Shown piece by piece: positions 53,734-63,401 of a stretch of DNA of 64,000 nucleotides (positions within the stretch are counted from its first letter, which is position 1; each line of letters opens with the position of its first letter). Where the stretch lies: contig NZ_GG666046.1 in NCBI RefSeq assembly GCF_000156575.1, positions 343,578-407,577 on the forward strand, read 5' to 3'. This DNA is from Anaerococcus lactolyticus ATCC 51172. Its GTDB lineage: Bacteria; Bacillota; Clostridia; Tissierellales; Peptoniphilaceae. The notes beneath the pieces were generated by a model. It was not told where the DNA came from and did no database searches. It saw only the letters and a program-made list of their open reading frames with translations. The position numbers and the translations under genes are program-made.

Positions 53734-54783
53734 ATGGACGCAGATAAAAAGAAGGCCCTAGATCAGGCTTTTAAGCAGATAGAAAAGAAATATGGAAAAG
53801 GCTCAATTATGAAGATGGGCGAGGCACCAAGAGTTGCCATAGATTCAATTCCAACTGGTGCTGTCAACCTTGATATAGCCCTAGGTATTGGTGGACTTCC
53901 AAGGGGAAGAGTCATTGAAATTTATGGACCAGAATCATCTGGTAAGACTACCCTAGCTCTCCACGTTATAGCAGAAGCTCAAAAACTTGGTGATACCTGT
54001 GCCTTTGTGGATGCAGAACATGCCCTTGATGCAGAATATGCAGGAAATCTTGGAGTAAATATTGACGAATTAATCTTATCTCAACCAGATACAGGTGAGG
54101 CAGGTCTTGATATAGCAGAAAGTCTTGTCAGGAGTGGGGCAGTAGGTCTCATTGTAATCGACTCTGTTGCAGCCCTTGTTCCAAAGGCTGAAATTGAAGG
54201 AGAAATGGGAGACAGCCACATGGGTCTTCAAGCAAGACTTATGAGCCAGGCTCTTAGAAGACTTACAGGTATTATTTCTAAATCAAATACAACTGTAATT
54301 TTCATCAATCAATTGAGAGAAAAAATCGGGGTTATGTTTGGGAACCCTGAGACAACCACAGGTGGACGTGCCCTTAAGTTCTATGCTTCAGTAAGACTTG
54401 ATATTAGAAGGATTAAGACCATAACTGAGGGAGATAATTCAATCGGCTCTAGGACCAGGGTTAAAATTGTTAAAAACAAAGTTGCTCCTCCATTTAAGAT
54501 AGTGGAATTTGATATCATGTATGGTAAGGGAATTTCAAAATCTGGAGTACTTTTAGATACTGCAGTTGACTTAGGTATTGTCGAAAAAGCTGGGTCTTGG
54601 TATTCATACGGAGATGAGAAACTCGGTCAAGGTAGGGAAAATGTCAAAATCATGCTTGAAGAAAATGCCGACCTTGCCAAATTAATTGATGATAAGGTTA
54701 GGGAGGCTTTCAAAAAAGATTTGGCACCTGTCGAAGAAGAAACAGAAGAAGCAAAACAAGAATCAATCTTAGATCAAGAATAA
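53734..54783 (+). CDS. recA: Recombinase RecA
   Basis: RecA of 349 residues, forming filaments on single-stranded DNA for recombination and the SOS response. Walker [10 protein letters not shown] is near residue 66. The [19 protein letters not shown] loop L2 region and the [17 protein letters not shown] loop L1 are present. An acidic tail ends the protein. ATG 53734 follows AAGGAG. A GTG six bases earlier is a weaker alternative. Confidence 0.97.
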   Translation: MDADKKKALDQAFKQIEKKYGKGSIMKMGEAPRVAIDSIPTGAVNLDIALGIGGLPRGRVIEIYGPESSGKTTLALHVIAEAQKLGDTCAFVDAEHALDAEYAGNLGVNIDELILSQPDTGEAGLDIAESLVRSGAVGLIVIDSVAALVPKAEIEGEMGDSHMGLQARLMSQALRRLTGIISKSNTTVIFINQLREKIGVMFGNPETTTGGRALKFYASVRLDIRRIKTITEGDNSIGSRTRVKIVKNKVAPPFKIVEFDIMYGKGISKSGVLLDTAVDLGIVEKAGSWYSYGDEKLGQGRENVKIMLEENADLAKLIDDKVREAFKKDLAPVEEETEEAKQESILDQE

Positions 54784-54789
54784 AAGTAA

Positions 54790-54827
54790 AACCCGTAAGT
54801 ATAGAAATACTTGCGGGTATTTTTTTA
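54790..54827 (+). terminator. recA terminator
   Basis: ACCCGTAAGTAT and ATACTTGCGGGT pair (one G-U) around an AGAA loop, followed by seven T. The distal end touches the dinB stop. Confidence 0.9.
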
Positions 54828-55859
54828 TAAAAAACTTAGCTGGTTCATATCCATAGTTGACAAATTTGATAGAGAAATACCTATTAGCCTGATGTACTCG
54901 CCATTAAAGGCTTCATCTAGGAGCTTTATGGCTTCAAGGTAGATGTCGTCTGCAAGGTAGATTGGCTCTTGGAGGGTTAGAGAACGGGTTTGGTTTTTGA
55001 AATTTTCATCCTTCAATTTTATAGAGATTGTCTTGGCCTGAATATCTTTTTTTACCATCTCAATTTCAATCAAGTCAGAAATTTTTCTTAAATAATCTTT
55101 CAAAACTTGGATATTATTGGTGTTTTGGCTGAAAGTCCTCTCCTTACCAATAGACTTCCTGTCCCTTGTCGGATTAACCGGCCTTTCATCAATACCCCTG
55201 ATTACTCCGTATATATAGTCCCCACCCTTTCCGAATAAGCTTTCCAAAAATTCTTTATCGAGCTTTAAAAGGTCAGCTACCTTATAGATGCCAATCCTAT
55301 TTAGTTTATAAGTCGCACGACGTCCTATGCCATGGACCTTGCCAACAGGTAGGTCTGGGAGAATTTTACTGACGTCTTCCTTGCCAATGTATTTAATCCC
55401 ATAAGGTTTGTTCCAGTCAGAGGCAAGTTTGGCAAGAAATTTGTTGTAGGAAATCCCGATTGAAATAGGTATTTGAGTCTTGGCAAGGATTTTATTTTGG
55501 AGATTTTTCGCAAAGTCTAGAGGATCATTAAGGTCTACTTCTATGTAAGCCTCATCTATAGAAACTTGTTCATAGACTTTGGCGTAAGCTTTTACCAAGT
55601 CAAAAACCTCTATAGATTTCTCCTTATAATAGGCATGGTCGACCCTGACTAAAATTAGGTTGGGGCAGAGGTCTTTTGCTATAAAAACGGGCATAGCAGA
55701 GTGGATGCCGAATTTTCTTGCCTCGTAATTGGCAGTTGTGATTATGGATTTATTGGATAGTCCTCCCACAGCCATGGGTCTTTTTTTTAGTTTTGGATTT
55801 CTTATTTCTTCGCAAGATGCATAAAAGGCATCGCAGTCGATATGGAGAATGTATTTCAT
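54825..55859 (-). CDS. dinB: DNA polymerase IV (Y family)
   Basis: Translesion polymerase of 344 residues. The N-terminal catalytic motif HIDCDAFYASCEEI and the second acidic motif QVSIDEAYIEV carry the metal-binding residues. Helix-hairpin-helix and little-finger domains follow. There is no beta-clamp motif I could name with confidence at the C-terminus (LSNLSTMDMNQLSFL; QLSFL is a plausible clamp-binding peptide). Convergent with recA. Confidence 0.95.
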   Translation of the reverse strand: MKYILHIDCDAFYASCEEIRNPKLKKRPMAVGGLSNKSIITTANYEARKFGIHSAMPVFIAKDLCPNLILVRVDHAYYKEKSIEVFDLVKAYAKVYEQVSIDEAYIEVDLNDPLDFAKNLQNKILAKTQIPISIGISYNKFLAKLASDWNKPYGIKYIGKEDVSKILPDLPVGKVHGIGRRATYKLNRIGIYKVADLLKLDKEFLESLFGKGGDYIYGVIRGIDERPVNPTRDRKSIGKERTFSQNTNNIQVLKDYLRKISDLIEIEMVKKDIQAKTISIKLKDENFKNQTRSLTLQEPIYLADDIYLEAIKLLDEAFNGEYIRLIGISLSNLSTMDMNQLSFL

Positions 55860-55886
55860 AAGACTACTATACTAATAATCGGGAAT

Positions 55887-55914
55887 TTGGCTAAATTGCA
55901 AAAGAGCCTATAAA
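55887..55914 (+). promoter_or_regulatory. Promoter candidate for the rqcP operon
   Basis: TTGGCT (55887-55892), a 16-base spacer and TATAAA (55909-55914) in the divergent region between dinB and rqcP. Confidence 0.45.
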
Positions 55915-55929
55915 AAGTACAGTTAAGAT

Positions 55930-56175
55930 ATGAGAGTAGATAAATTTTTAAAAAATTCAAGAATTATAAAAAGAAGACAGGTTGCTAAGGAAGCCTGCGA
56001 GAATGAGCGTGTAAAAATTAATGATAAGATTGCCAAGGCTGGCAGTGAAGTTTGTAAGGGTGATATAATTGAAATCACCTTTGGCAAGTCAGTCCTAAAA
56101 GTGAGAGTGCTTGATTTAATTGAAGGCGCTAAGAAAAATACAGCAGATGAAATGTATGAGGTAATAGATGGCTAG
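55930..56175 (+). CDS. S4-domain RNA-binding protein RqcP (YabO/Hsp15 type)
   Basis: Protein of 81 residues that is essentially one S4 domain (MRVDKFLKNSRIIKRRQVAKEAC, VKINDKIAKAGSEVCKGDII). RqcP works with RqcH in ribosome-associated quality control, adding C-terminal Ala tails to stalled chains. The position before divIC and tilS matches the Firmicutes yabO locus. It overlaps divIC by 8 bases. Confidence 0.88.
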   Translation: MRVDKFLKNSRIIKRRQVAKEACENERVKINDKIAKAGSEVCKGDIIEITFGKSVLKVRVLDLIEGAKKNTADEMYEVIDG

Positions 56176-56701
56176 AAATAGAAGAAGGGCGAGGAAAGAC
56201 TCCTACCTTTCTAAAAGAAGAGAAAAAAATAAAAGATTTTTGCGAATGGTTTTGGCCTTGTTGGTTGCAGTGAGCCTTGGATTTTTGTATTTGAATCACT
56301 CAATGAATAAAGAAAATGCAAAAATGACTAAGGATATCACTTCAAGCGAGAAAAAATTAGAAGACGTTAAGGCTGAAATCAATAGTCTCAAAGAAGATTA
56401 TGAGATGCGAAATACTGATAAATTCAAGGAAAAAGTGGCTGAGGAAAAACTTGGCATGGTTAAAAAAAGCAAAGATAATGATGAAGAAAAAGAAGAATCA
56501 TCTGTAATCAAGCCTCCAAAAAAATCTGATGGAGAAAACCAAGCAAACCCAGCCAATAATCAAAATGCTAATCCTAGTGGTGAAGAAAATCCTAGCCAAA
56601 ATGAAAACAATAAGGCTAGTCAAACCAGTCTACCAAACCCAAACGATCGAGAAACTCAAAATCAGCAAGTAGAGACCAAGACCAATGAAAATGGAAGATA
56701 G
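56168..56701 (+). CDS. DivIC/FtsB-like septum formation initiator
   Basis: Single-pass division protein of 177 residues: a basic N-terminus, one transmembrane segment (about 30-47, LRMVLALLVAVSLGFLYL), then a coiled coil (about 50-85) and the conserved KEKVAEEKLGMVKK end of the family domain. A long Asn/Pro/Ser/Gln-rich tail of about 75 residues follows, longer than in typical DivIC and probably disordered outside the cell. It overlaps tilS by 17 bases. Confidence 0.85.
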   Translation: MARNRRRARKDSYLSKRREKNKRFLRMVLALLVAVSLGFLYLNHSMNKENAKMTKDITSSEKKLEDVKAEINSLKEDYEMRNTDKFKEKVAEEKLGMVKKSKDNDEEKEESSVIKPPKKSDGENQANPANNQNANPSGEENPSQNENNKASQTSLPNPNDRETQNQQVETKTNENGR

Positions 56702-58049
56702 GGTTTATAAGACCGTTGTCGAAAATAATTTGCTTAGCGAGGGTGATACGGTAATTGTTGGGGCAAGTGGTGGGCCTGATAGTCAATTTCTAATCCATAT
56801 CCTAGATAAGTTAAAAAATAAATTAGGTATAGATATAGTTCTTGCCCACCTAAACCACCTTCACAGGAAGGAAGCTAGTAAGGATGAGGACCTCGTAAGG
56901 CAAACTGCGGAAAAACTTGGCCTAAAATTTTATTCAAGATCAAGGTCCATGGATGAGCTTGCCAAAGAACTTAAGATTTCATCAGAAGATGCAGGTAGAC
57001 GCCTTCGCTACGAATTTTTCAATGATTTATCAAAAAAATTTCCGATAAGTAAGATTGCTGTCGCCCATAATAAGGACGATCAGGCAGAAACAGCCCTTAT
57101 GAGGATAATAAGGGGCACAGGTCTTGATGGACTAAGGGCGATGGACTATAAGAATGGAAATATTATAAGGCCTATCTTAAATATAAAAAAGAAAGAAATC
57201 TTAGCCTACCTAGACTCAAATGAAATTGCCTACGCCATAGACCATACAAATTTTGAAAACGATTATACAAGAAATAAGATAAGGCTAGATATCATTCCTA
57301 TCCTAGAAGAAATAAATCCTAATGTAGTTGACGCAGTTTTTAAATTATCAGACCTTGCCAGAGATGACTTGGCTATTTTGGAAAAAAGTGTGGATAGCAA
57401 GTTTGATGAAATGTCAAAGGTCAAGCATGGAAAAATTTATTTTGATAAAGATCATTTTGAAAAAACTGACCCAGCACTTCTAAGAAGGATTTTAAGAAAA
57501 GCTGTAGGGGTTTTGAAGGGTGAAATCAAGGACTTGTCCAAAGAAAATTTGGATGATTTTTTGAAAATAAAAAATTTAGCCACAGGTAAAAGCTTAATAA
57601 AAGATGATATATCCTTAAGAAAGTCTTATGAAGCCTATGTTTTAGAAATTTTAACCCCAGCGGAAAAATCCAAAACTGACCTATATTTATATGACAAAGA
57701 CCAGGTCCACTTTGATGGAATTTATCTGAAAACAAGTATAATTAATAGTGGAAAATATGAAAAAAATAAAAATGTTGGGTATTTTGACTATGACCTCCTC
57801 CACTTTCCTTTGAAAGTCAGGACTAGGCGTGCTGGAGACAGGTTTGTGCCTTTGGGTCATAAGAGTGAAAAAAAGCTTAAAGATTTTTTTATTGACCAAA
57901 AAATCGATAGGAAGAAGCGAGATGAGCTACCTATTATTTTGTCAGACGATAAGATTATTTGGCTCGCATCTTTAAGGATAAGTGATGAATTTAAGGTCAC
58001 AGGTGGTACAAAAAAAATACTAAAAATCGAGGTTTATGATGAAAATTGA
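56685..58049 (+). CDS. tilS: tRNA(Ile)-lysidine synthase
   Basis: ATP-dependent enzyme of 454 residues that converts C34 of tRNA-Ile(CAU) to lysidine. The PP-loop SGGPDS is near residue 28, AHNKDDQAETALMRIIRG follows, and the C-terminal TilS domain contains VRTRRAGDRFVPLG...KKLKDFFID. A second in-frame ATG lies six bases downstream. It overlaps divIC and hpt. Confidence 0.95.
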   Translation: MKMEDRVYKTVVENNLLSEGDTVIVGASGGPDSQFLIHILDKLKNKLGIDIVLAHLNHLHRKEASKDEDLVRQTAEKLGLKFYSRSRSMDELAKELKISSEDAGRRLRYEFFNDLSKKFPISKIAVAHNKDDQAETALMRIIRGTGLDGLRAMDYKNGNIIRPILNIKKKEILAYLDSNEIAYAIDHTNFENDYTRNKIRLDIIPILEEINPNVVDAVFKLSDLARDDLAILEKSVDSKFDEMSKVKHGKIYFDKDHFEKTDPALLRRILRKAVGVLKGEIKDLSKENLDDFLKIKNLATGKSLIKDDISLRKSYEAYVLEILTPAEKSKTDLYLYDKDQVHFDGIYLKTSIINSGKYEKNKNVGYFDYDLLHFPLKVRTRRAGDRFVPLGHKSEKKLKDFFIDQKIDRKKRDELPIILSDDKIIWLASLRISDEFKVTGGTKKILKIEVYDEN

Positions 58050-58608
58050 CAAAGATGATTTAATCGAAAAAGTGTTAATTGATGAAGAAAGTCTTAATTT
58101 AAAGATAAAACAATTAGCAAAGACTTTAAACGAACACTATGCCGATAGGGACGAGTTAATTTTAATTTGTATCCTAAAAGGCTCAGTAATGTTTATGACA
58201 GAACTAGCAAAAAATTTAAACATTGAAACAAAAATGGAGTTTATGTCTGTTTCTTCTTATGAAAATAACACTTACTCATCAGGCAATGTAAAAATTTTAA
58301 TGGACCTTGATATTGATATAAAAGATAAGGAAGTCTTGATTGTCGAAGATATAATCGATACCGGTTATACCTTAAAGAAAATCAAGGAAACTCTCCTAAA
58401 AAGAGAGCCAAAAGACCTAAAGATTATAACCCTACTTGATAAGCCAGAAAGGCGTGAAGTAGATATCAAACCAGATTATACAGGTTTTAAAATACCTAAT
58501 GATTATGTGGTTGGATTTGGTCTTGATTATAACCAACTTTATAGAAACCTAGCTTACATAGGTGTAGTTAAAAGATCAGTTTACGAAGATATAGAGGAGA
58601 TAAAATAG
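58036..58608 (+). CDS. hpt: Hypoxanthine phosphoribosyltransferase
   Basis: Purine salvage enzyme of about 190 residues making IMP/GMP from hypoxanthine or guanine and PRPP. The PRPP motif VLIVEDIIDTGYTL is clear, as are KGSVMFMTELAKN and VVGFGLDYNQLYRNL. Two ATGs in a row; the second (58039) has better spacing from GAGG. In most Firmicutes ftsH follows tilS-hpt; here a terminator follows instead. Confidence 0.96.
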   Translation: MMKIDKDDLIEKVLIDEESLNLKIKQLAKTLNEHYADRDELILICILKGSVMFMTELAKNLNIETKMEFMSVSSYENNTYSSGNVKILMDLDIDIKDKEVLIVEDIIDTGYTLKKIKETLLKREPKDLKIITLLDKPERREVDIKPDYTGFKIPNDYVVGFGLDYNQLYRNLAYIGVVKRSVYEDIEEIK

Positions 58609-58627
58609 GTCTCAGGACCTATTTTAT
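58602..58627 (+). terminator. hpt terminator
   Basis: AAAATAGGTC-TCAG-GACCTATTTT, a perfect ten-base stem ending in T-rich sequence. Confidence 0.85.
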
Positions 58628-58651
58628 TATGTAAGATAAGGGGGAGATAGG

Positions 58652-59143
58652 ATGCAAGGATTTGACAAGATTATATTAATTTTATACGGGGCGATTACAG
58701 TTTTTTTCATCTATAGGATTTTTAAGCAGAACAAGGATAAAAACTTGTTGGGAGCTAATGTGACTTCTTTCAAAAGGCCTATTACATCTATGGAAATGAT
58801 TTTATTTTCGATTCTAGTAGTTGTTGGTGGGGTTAATCTTGTAAATGGTTATAAGACTAACGATAAAAACTCCATGATGACTGCTTGTGTGATGGTTGTA
58901 TTGGCGATAGTATTTATGATTTTCACCCTATGCAAGTTATACATATCTGAAAAGGGTATGCTAATTAATTCTGGTTTTGTAAATTTTAAAGACCTAAAAA
59001 AATGGGGATTTGACACCAATAGGGGTGAGCTTGTTATGGCCATCAAAAAGGATAAAAACACCACTCGCGAGAGTGTAAAAGTCAAAAAAGAAGATATAGA
59101 AGAGATAAACGAGCTTATAAGAAAGTATAAACTAGGGAAGTAA
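58652..59143 (+). CDS. Membrane protein, DUF5673-like, function unknown
   Basis: Protein of 163 residues with three hydrophobic segments (IILILYGAITVFFIYRIF, MILFSILVVVGGVNLV, MMTACVMVVLAIVFMIFTL). A cytosolic C-terminal part resembles a small PH-like/DUF5673 domain (ISEKGMLINSGFVNFKDLKKWGF...VKVKKEDIEEINELIRK). The family name is tentative. Good RBS (GGGGAGA). Confidence 0.6.
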   Translation: MQGFDKIILILYGAITVFFIYRIFKQNKDKNLLGANVTSFKRPITSMEMILFSILVVVGGVNLVNGYKTNDKNSMMTACVMVVLAIVFMIFTLCKLYISEKGMLINSGFVNFKDLKKWGFDTNRGELVMAIKKDKNTTRESVKVKKEDIEEINELIRKYKLGK

Positions 59144-59145
59144 GC

Positions 59146-59174
59146 TTGAAAAAAAGCCTCTTTAACCGTATCAT
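59146..59174 (+). promoter_or_regulatory. coaX promoter
   Basis: TTGAAA (59146-59151), a 17-base spacer and TATCAT (59169-59174), about 30 bases before coaX. Confidence 0.65.
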
Positions 59175-59205
59175 ATAAGAGCTAAATCAAACAAAGGAAG
59201 TATAT

Positions 59206-59997
59206 ATGCTACTGGTTATAGATATTGGAAACACAAATACCGTTATTGGTATTTACGAGAAGGAAAATTTAAAGTCTAGATTTAGAGTGGCAACTGACTT
59301 GACCAGCACCAGCGATCAATTAGTTGCTACTTTATTTAATATGTTCATGATTCATGATATAAAGGTCGAAGACATTGATGACACCATAATTTCTTGTGTA
59401 GTGCCAGATGTTTTATACAACTGGCAATCAGCAAATAGAAAACTTCTAGACAAGGAAGCTAAGGTGGTCGAATATGATACCTACACAGGTATTACCATTG
59501 ATTATGAAAATCCAAGCGAGGTTGGTGCTGATAGGATAGTAGATGCAGTTGCTGCCTATGAAAAATACGGTGGACCTTCAGTGGTAGTAGACATGGGAAC
59601 AGCTATAACTGTTGACGTGGTTACTTCAGATGCCAGGTATCTTGGAGGAGTTATAGCCCCAGGTATAAAAATTGCCCAAGATGGACTTTTTGGCAAGACT
59701 GCAAAGCTACCAAAAATCGAATTAAAACAACCAACCACAGCCATTACAGAGTCAACTTCAGAAGCTATCAACGCCGGAATAGTAATTGGTTATATTGGTA
59801 TGATAGATAAGCTTATAGAAACTATCGAAGATGAGATAGTTCAAAGGCTTGGCATTGATAGGGATGAAATAAATGTAATAGCTACAGGTGGTTTTTCGGA
59901 ACTAATTTCCCAATCCAGTAAGTATATAGAAACCATAGAGCCAGATCTTATGCTTGAAGGCCTAAGGATAATCTATGAGAGAAACCTTGGTAGATAA
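59206..59997 (+). CDS. coaX: Type III pantothenate kinase
   Basis: First enzyme of coenzyme A synthesis, 263 residues, of the acetate-kinase-like fold. The phosphate-1 motif DIGNTNTVIG is at residues 5-14. GADRIVDAVAAYEKYG and VDMGTAITVDVV supply the catalytic and phosphate-2 residues. It overlaps dusB by 23 bases and starts the coaX-dusB-greA-lysS operon. Confidence 0.96.
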   Translation: MLLVIDIGNTNTVIGIYEKENLKSRFRVATDLTSTSDQLVATLFNMFMIHDIKVEDIDDTIISCVVPDVLYNWQSANRKLLDKEAKVVEYDTYTGITIDYENPSEVGADRIVDAVAAYEKYGGPSVVVDMGTAITVDVVTSDARYLGGVIAPGIKIAQDGLFGKTAKLPKIELKQPTTAITESTSEAINAGIVIGYIGMIDKLIETIEDEIVQRLGIDRDEINVIATGGFSELISQSSKYIETIEPDLMLEGLRIIYERNLGR

Positions 59998-60973
59998 AAA
60001 GATTATGCTTGCACCCTTGGCGGGTGTGACAGACACTGCCTTTAGGATAGTTTGCGAAAAAAATGGTTGCGATAAGACCTTCACAGAGATGGTGTCTGTA
60101 AATGCCTTATCCTTCGATAATAAGGCGACAGCTGATATTATGTTTATATCAGATATGGAAAAAAATGCCAATATCCAAATTTTTGGTTCGGATGTTGATA
60201 AGATAAAGAGAGTTGTCGAAGAAAAAATAAATCCACTTACAAATATCAAAGAAATTTCTTTTAACATGGGTTGTCCGGCTCCAAAAATTTTTAATAATGG
60301 CGAAGGTTCTGCTCTTCTAAAAAATCCCCACCAGGTCTATAAGATAACCAAGGCCTTGAGGGAGGCAACCGATAAGGTGATCAATATTAAATTCCGTCTC
60401 GGCGTTGATGATGATGCTATTAATTATTTAGAAAATGGTAAGGCAATGGAAGAAGCTGGTGCAGACTACCTAATCCTTCATGCTAGGACTAGAAAAGCCA
60501 TGTATTCTGGTCATGCCGACTGGCAGGCGATTAAAAATTTAAAAGAAGCTGTAAATATACCAGTAATAGCAAATGGCGATATTTTTACTCCAGAAGATTT
60601 TATAAGAGCAATGGAGATAACCGGAGCTGATGGAGCGATGATTGCAAGGGGTGCCATGGGAAATCCCTTCATATTTCGTTATATAAAGGAATATTTAGAA
60701 AAAGGCTCCTACACAAAAGTTACATTTGATGAGATAATTTCTCAAATAAAAGAGCATTATGAATTGGCCCTTAAGTTTAAGGACGAAAGGCTAGTGATAA
60801 ATCAAATGCGCAAACATGTTGGTTGGTACATCAAGGGTCTTTATATGTCAAGTGACTATAGGGACAGGGTAAATAAGATACATACTAGCAAGGAAATTTT
60901 TGACCTGCTAGATGAATATAGAAAAATTTTAGGTGATTATAATGACAGAGAAGAAAGAAGTAATATTAACTAA
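59975..60973 (+). CDS. dusB: tRNA-dihydrouridine synthase (DusB type)
   Basis: FMN enzyme of 332 residues reducing uridines in tRNA D-loops. TIM-barrel start MLAPLAGVTDTAFR, the conserved FNMGCPAPKI with the catalytic Cys, and NGDIFTPEDF plus GAMIARGAMGNPF for FMN binding. The C-terminal helical domain has RKHVGWYIKGL. It overlaps greA by 32 bases. Confidence 0.95.
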   Translation: MRETLVDKKIMLAPLAGVTDTAFRIVCEKNGCDKTFTEMVSVNALSFDNKATADIMFISDMEKNANIQIFGSDVDKIKRVVEEKINPLTNIKEISFNMGCPAPKIFNNGEGSALLKNPHQVYKITKALREATDKVINIKFRLGVDDDAINYLENGKAMEEAGADYLILHARTRKAMYSGHADWQAIKNLKEAVNIPVIANGDIFTPEDFIRAMEITGADGAMIARGAMGNPFIFRYIKEYLEKGSYTKVTFDEIISQIKEHYELALKFKDERLVINQMRKHVGWYIKGLYMSSDYRDRVNKIHTSKEIFDLLDEYRKILGDYNDREERSNIN

Positions 60974-61415
60974 GGAAAAATTAGAAAAATTAGAGGACGA
61001 ATTAGAGTATTTAAAAACGAAAAAACGTCCTGAAATGGCAGAAAAAATCAAAATAGCAAGAAGCTTCGGTGACCTTTCAGAAAATGCTGATTACGATGAA
61101 GCAAAGAATGAACAAGGTGAAGTAGAATCAAGAATCATGAAGATAGAAGACATGATTAGAAATGCCAAGACTATCGAAGTTGATGAAAATTCTGACACTG
61201 TTGGTGTTGGCAATACTGTTTGTCTTTACGATGAAGAATTTGAAGAAGATGTAGAATATAAAATCGTAGGAACAGCTGAATCAAACCCACTTGAAGGGTA
61301 TATTTCTAATGAGTCACCAGTTGGTGAAGCTATCATTGGTCATAAGATTAATGATAGGGTAGAAGTAGAAACTCCAAATGGCAAGATGTATTTTGTAATT
61401 AAGAATATTAAGTAA
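60942..61415 (+). CDS. greA: Transcription elongation factor GreA
   Basis: Factor of 157 residues that stimulates transcript cleavage by backtracked RNA polymerase. N-terminal coiled coil with the acidic tip (SFGDLSENADYDEAKNEQ) carrying the D/E pair, and a C-terminal FKBP-like domain (SPVGEAIIGHKINDRVEVETP). The ATG at 60942 follows AGGTGAT and gives normal length. An earlier in-frame start at 60933 is less likely. Confidence 0.96.
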   Translation: MTEKKEVILTKEKLEKLEDELEYLKTKKRPEMAEKIKIARSFGDLSENADYDEAKNEQGEVESRIMKIEDMIRNAKTIEVDENSDTVGVGNTVCLYDEEFEEDVEYKIVGTAESNPLEGYISNESPVGEAIIGHKINDRVEVETPNGKMYFVIKNIK

Positions 61416-61424
61416 GGAGAAAAA

Positions 61425-63338
61425 ATGGCTGATAACATTCAAGATTTAAATGAAATGCTTAAGATTAGAAGAGAAAAACTTCATGAACTTAAGGAAGAGG
61501 GCAAGGACCCACACCGCATAGTTAATTTTAAAAATAGGATAAGCTCAAAAGAAATCAAGGATAACTTTGAGAAGTATGAAGATCAAACTGTAAGGGTAGC
61601 TGGAAGAATCCTTGCAAAAAGAGGTCATGGTAACATGAGCTTTATGGATGTTCAAGATGACCTTGGTCAAATCCAAGTTGTTAACCGTAAAAATGTTATC
61701 GGCGATGACTTTAAATATATCAAAAAATACGATATCGGTGATATCATCGGTGTTGAAGGCAAGGTATTTAAAACTAACCAAGGTGAAATATCAATAGAAG
61801 TAGCAAAAAGCGACCTTTTAACCAAGGCTCTCCAAATGCTTCCTGAAAAATGGCACGGCCTAAAGGACCCAGACCTTAGATATAGACAAAGATATATAGA
61901 CTTAATAGTAAATCCTGAAGTAAAAGAAGTTTTTGTTCAAAGATCAAGAATAATTTCAGCAATCAGAGAATTTTTGGACGGTAGGGGATTCTTAGAAGTA
62001 GAAACTCCTATCCTCAATACAATCGCAGGTGGAGCTACTGCTCGTCCATTTATTACCCACCACAACACTCTAGATATCGATATGTACCTAAGGATTGCCA
62101 ACGAACTTTACCTAAAAAGGCTAATCGTAGGTGGTTTTGATAGGGTATATGAAATCGGTAGGATGTTTAGAAACGAAGGAATGGACGCAACCCACAACCC
62201 AGAATACACCGCCATGGAATTATACCAAGCCTACGGCGACTATGAAGACATGATGGAAATCACTGAAAACATGGTAGAGCACGTTGCAAAAAAAGTAAAG
62301 GGCACAACCCTTGTAGAATTTGACGGCCATGAAATAGAGCTTAAGGCTCCATGGAAGAGAATTCCAATGATAGAAGCTGTAAAAGAATATTCTGGCGTAG
62401 ACTTTAACGAAATTAAAACTGACGAAGAAGCCAAAGCCATTGCCAAGGAAAAAGGTGTGGAAGTAAAGGAAACAAGAGGCGAAATTATTGCAGAATTCTT
62501 TGATGAATTTGTTGAAGATAAGCTAATCCAACCAACCTTCATCACAGACTATCCCGTAGAAATCTCACCACTTGCCAAGAGAAAGAACGACGATAGGTCA
62601 CTAACCTATAGGTTTGAAGCCTTTGTTTCTGGAGCAGAAATCGGCAACGCCTTCTCAGAATTAAACGATGCAGAAGACCAAAGAGCAAGGTTTGAAGACC
62701 AAGTTAGAAAAAGAGAAGCAGGCGATGATGAAGCCCAAATGATGGACTATGACTTTGTAAATGCCCTAGAAGTAGGTCTACCTCCAACAGGTGGACTTGG
62801 AATTGGTATCGATAGGCTAATCATGATTTTAACAGGTCAACATTCAATCAGGGACGTACTTCTATTCCCAACAATGAAGCCAATAGGCTTAGAAAAGGCA
62901 GAAAATGGGGGTTTGTCAAAAGAAACTTACGAAACTTACGACAAACTTACGACAGAAGAAATTGACCTTTCAAAAGTGAAAGTTGAACCATTATTTGAAG
63001 ATATGGTAGACTTTGAAACTTTCTCAAAATCTGATTTTAGAGTTGTAAAGGTTAAAAACTGCGAAGAAGTTCCTAAGTCAAAAAAACTTTTGAAATTTAC
63101 ATTAGATGATGGTTCTGAAAAAGAAAGAGTTATTTTATCTGGTATTAAGGAATATTACAGCGCAGAGAGCTTAATTGGAAAGACACTACTTGCAATTTGT
63201 AATCTTCCTCCTCGTAAGATGATGGGAATCGACTCAGAAGGTATGATTATATCTGCAATTTGTGAGTATGACGGTGAAGAAAAACTTAACTTAATAATGC
63301 TGGATGATAATATTCCAGCAGGATCAAAATTATATTAA
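61425..63338 (+). CDS. lysS: Lysyl-tRNA synthetase (class II) with C-terminal tRNA-binding domain
   Basis: Enzyme of 637 residues. The anticodon-binding OB domain is at about 55-165. The class II core follows, with motif 2 ([24 protein letters not shown]) and motif 3 ([13 protein letters not shown]), ending near residue 495. A further domain (about 525-637, [21 protein letters not shown]...LLKFTLDDG...[13 protein letters not shown]) is of the EMAPII/Trbp111 type found at the end of MetRS. Standard bacterial LysS ends near 500 residues, so this is a fusion that should add tRNA affinity. No frameshift separates the parts. Confidence 0.95.
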   Translation: MADNIQDLNEMLKIRREKLHELKEEGKDPHRIVNFKNRISSKEIKDNFEKYEDQTVRVAGRILAKRGHGNMSFMDVQDDLGQIQVVNRKNVIGDDFKYIKKYDIGDIIGVEGKVFKTNQGEISIEVAKSDLLTKALQMLPEKWHGLKDPDLRYRQRYIDLIVNPEVKEVFVQRSRIISAIREFLDGRGFLEVETPILNTIAGGATARPFITHHNTLDIDMYLRIANELYLKRLIVGGFDRVYEIGRMFRNEGMDATHNPEYTAMELYQAYGDYEDMMEITENMVEHVAKKVKGTTLVEFDGHEIELKAPWKRIPMIEAVKEYSGVDFNEIKTDEEAKAIAKEKGVEVKETRGEIIAEFFDEFVEDKLIQPTFITDYPVEISPLAKRKNDDRSLTYRFEAFVSGAEIGNAFSELNDAEDQRARFEDQVRKREAGDDEAQMMDYDFVNALEVGLPPTGGLGIGIDRLIMILTGQHSIRDVLLFPTMKPIGLEKAENGGLSKETYETYDKLTTEEIDLSKVKVEPLFEDMVDFETFSKSDFRVVKVKNCEEVPKSKKLLKFTLDDGSEKERVILSGIKEYYSAESLIGKTLLAICNLPPRKMMGIDSEGMIISAICEYDGEEKLNLIMLDDNIPAGSKLY

Positions 63339-63355
63339 AGGACACGCTAATTATG

Positions 63356-63392
63356 AAACTGGGGTTTGTTATGAATCCCAGTTTAATTTTTA
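63356..63392 (+). terminator. lysS terminator
   Basis: AAACTGGG (63356-63363) pairs with CCCAGTTT (63377-63384) around a 13-base loop, followed by AATTTTTA. It lies at the apparent border between core genes and the mobile element. Confidence 0.75.
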
Positions 63393-63401
63393 GGAGTATG
63401 T

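Noticed and set aside
53650..53735. LexA operator in the recA promoter
   Set aside because: No GAAC-N4-GTTC type palindrome is present between the -35 box and the start codon.
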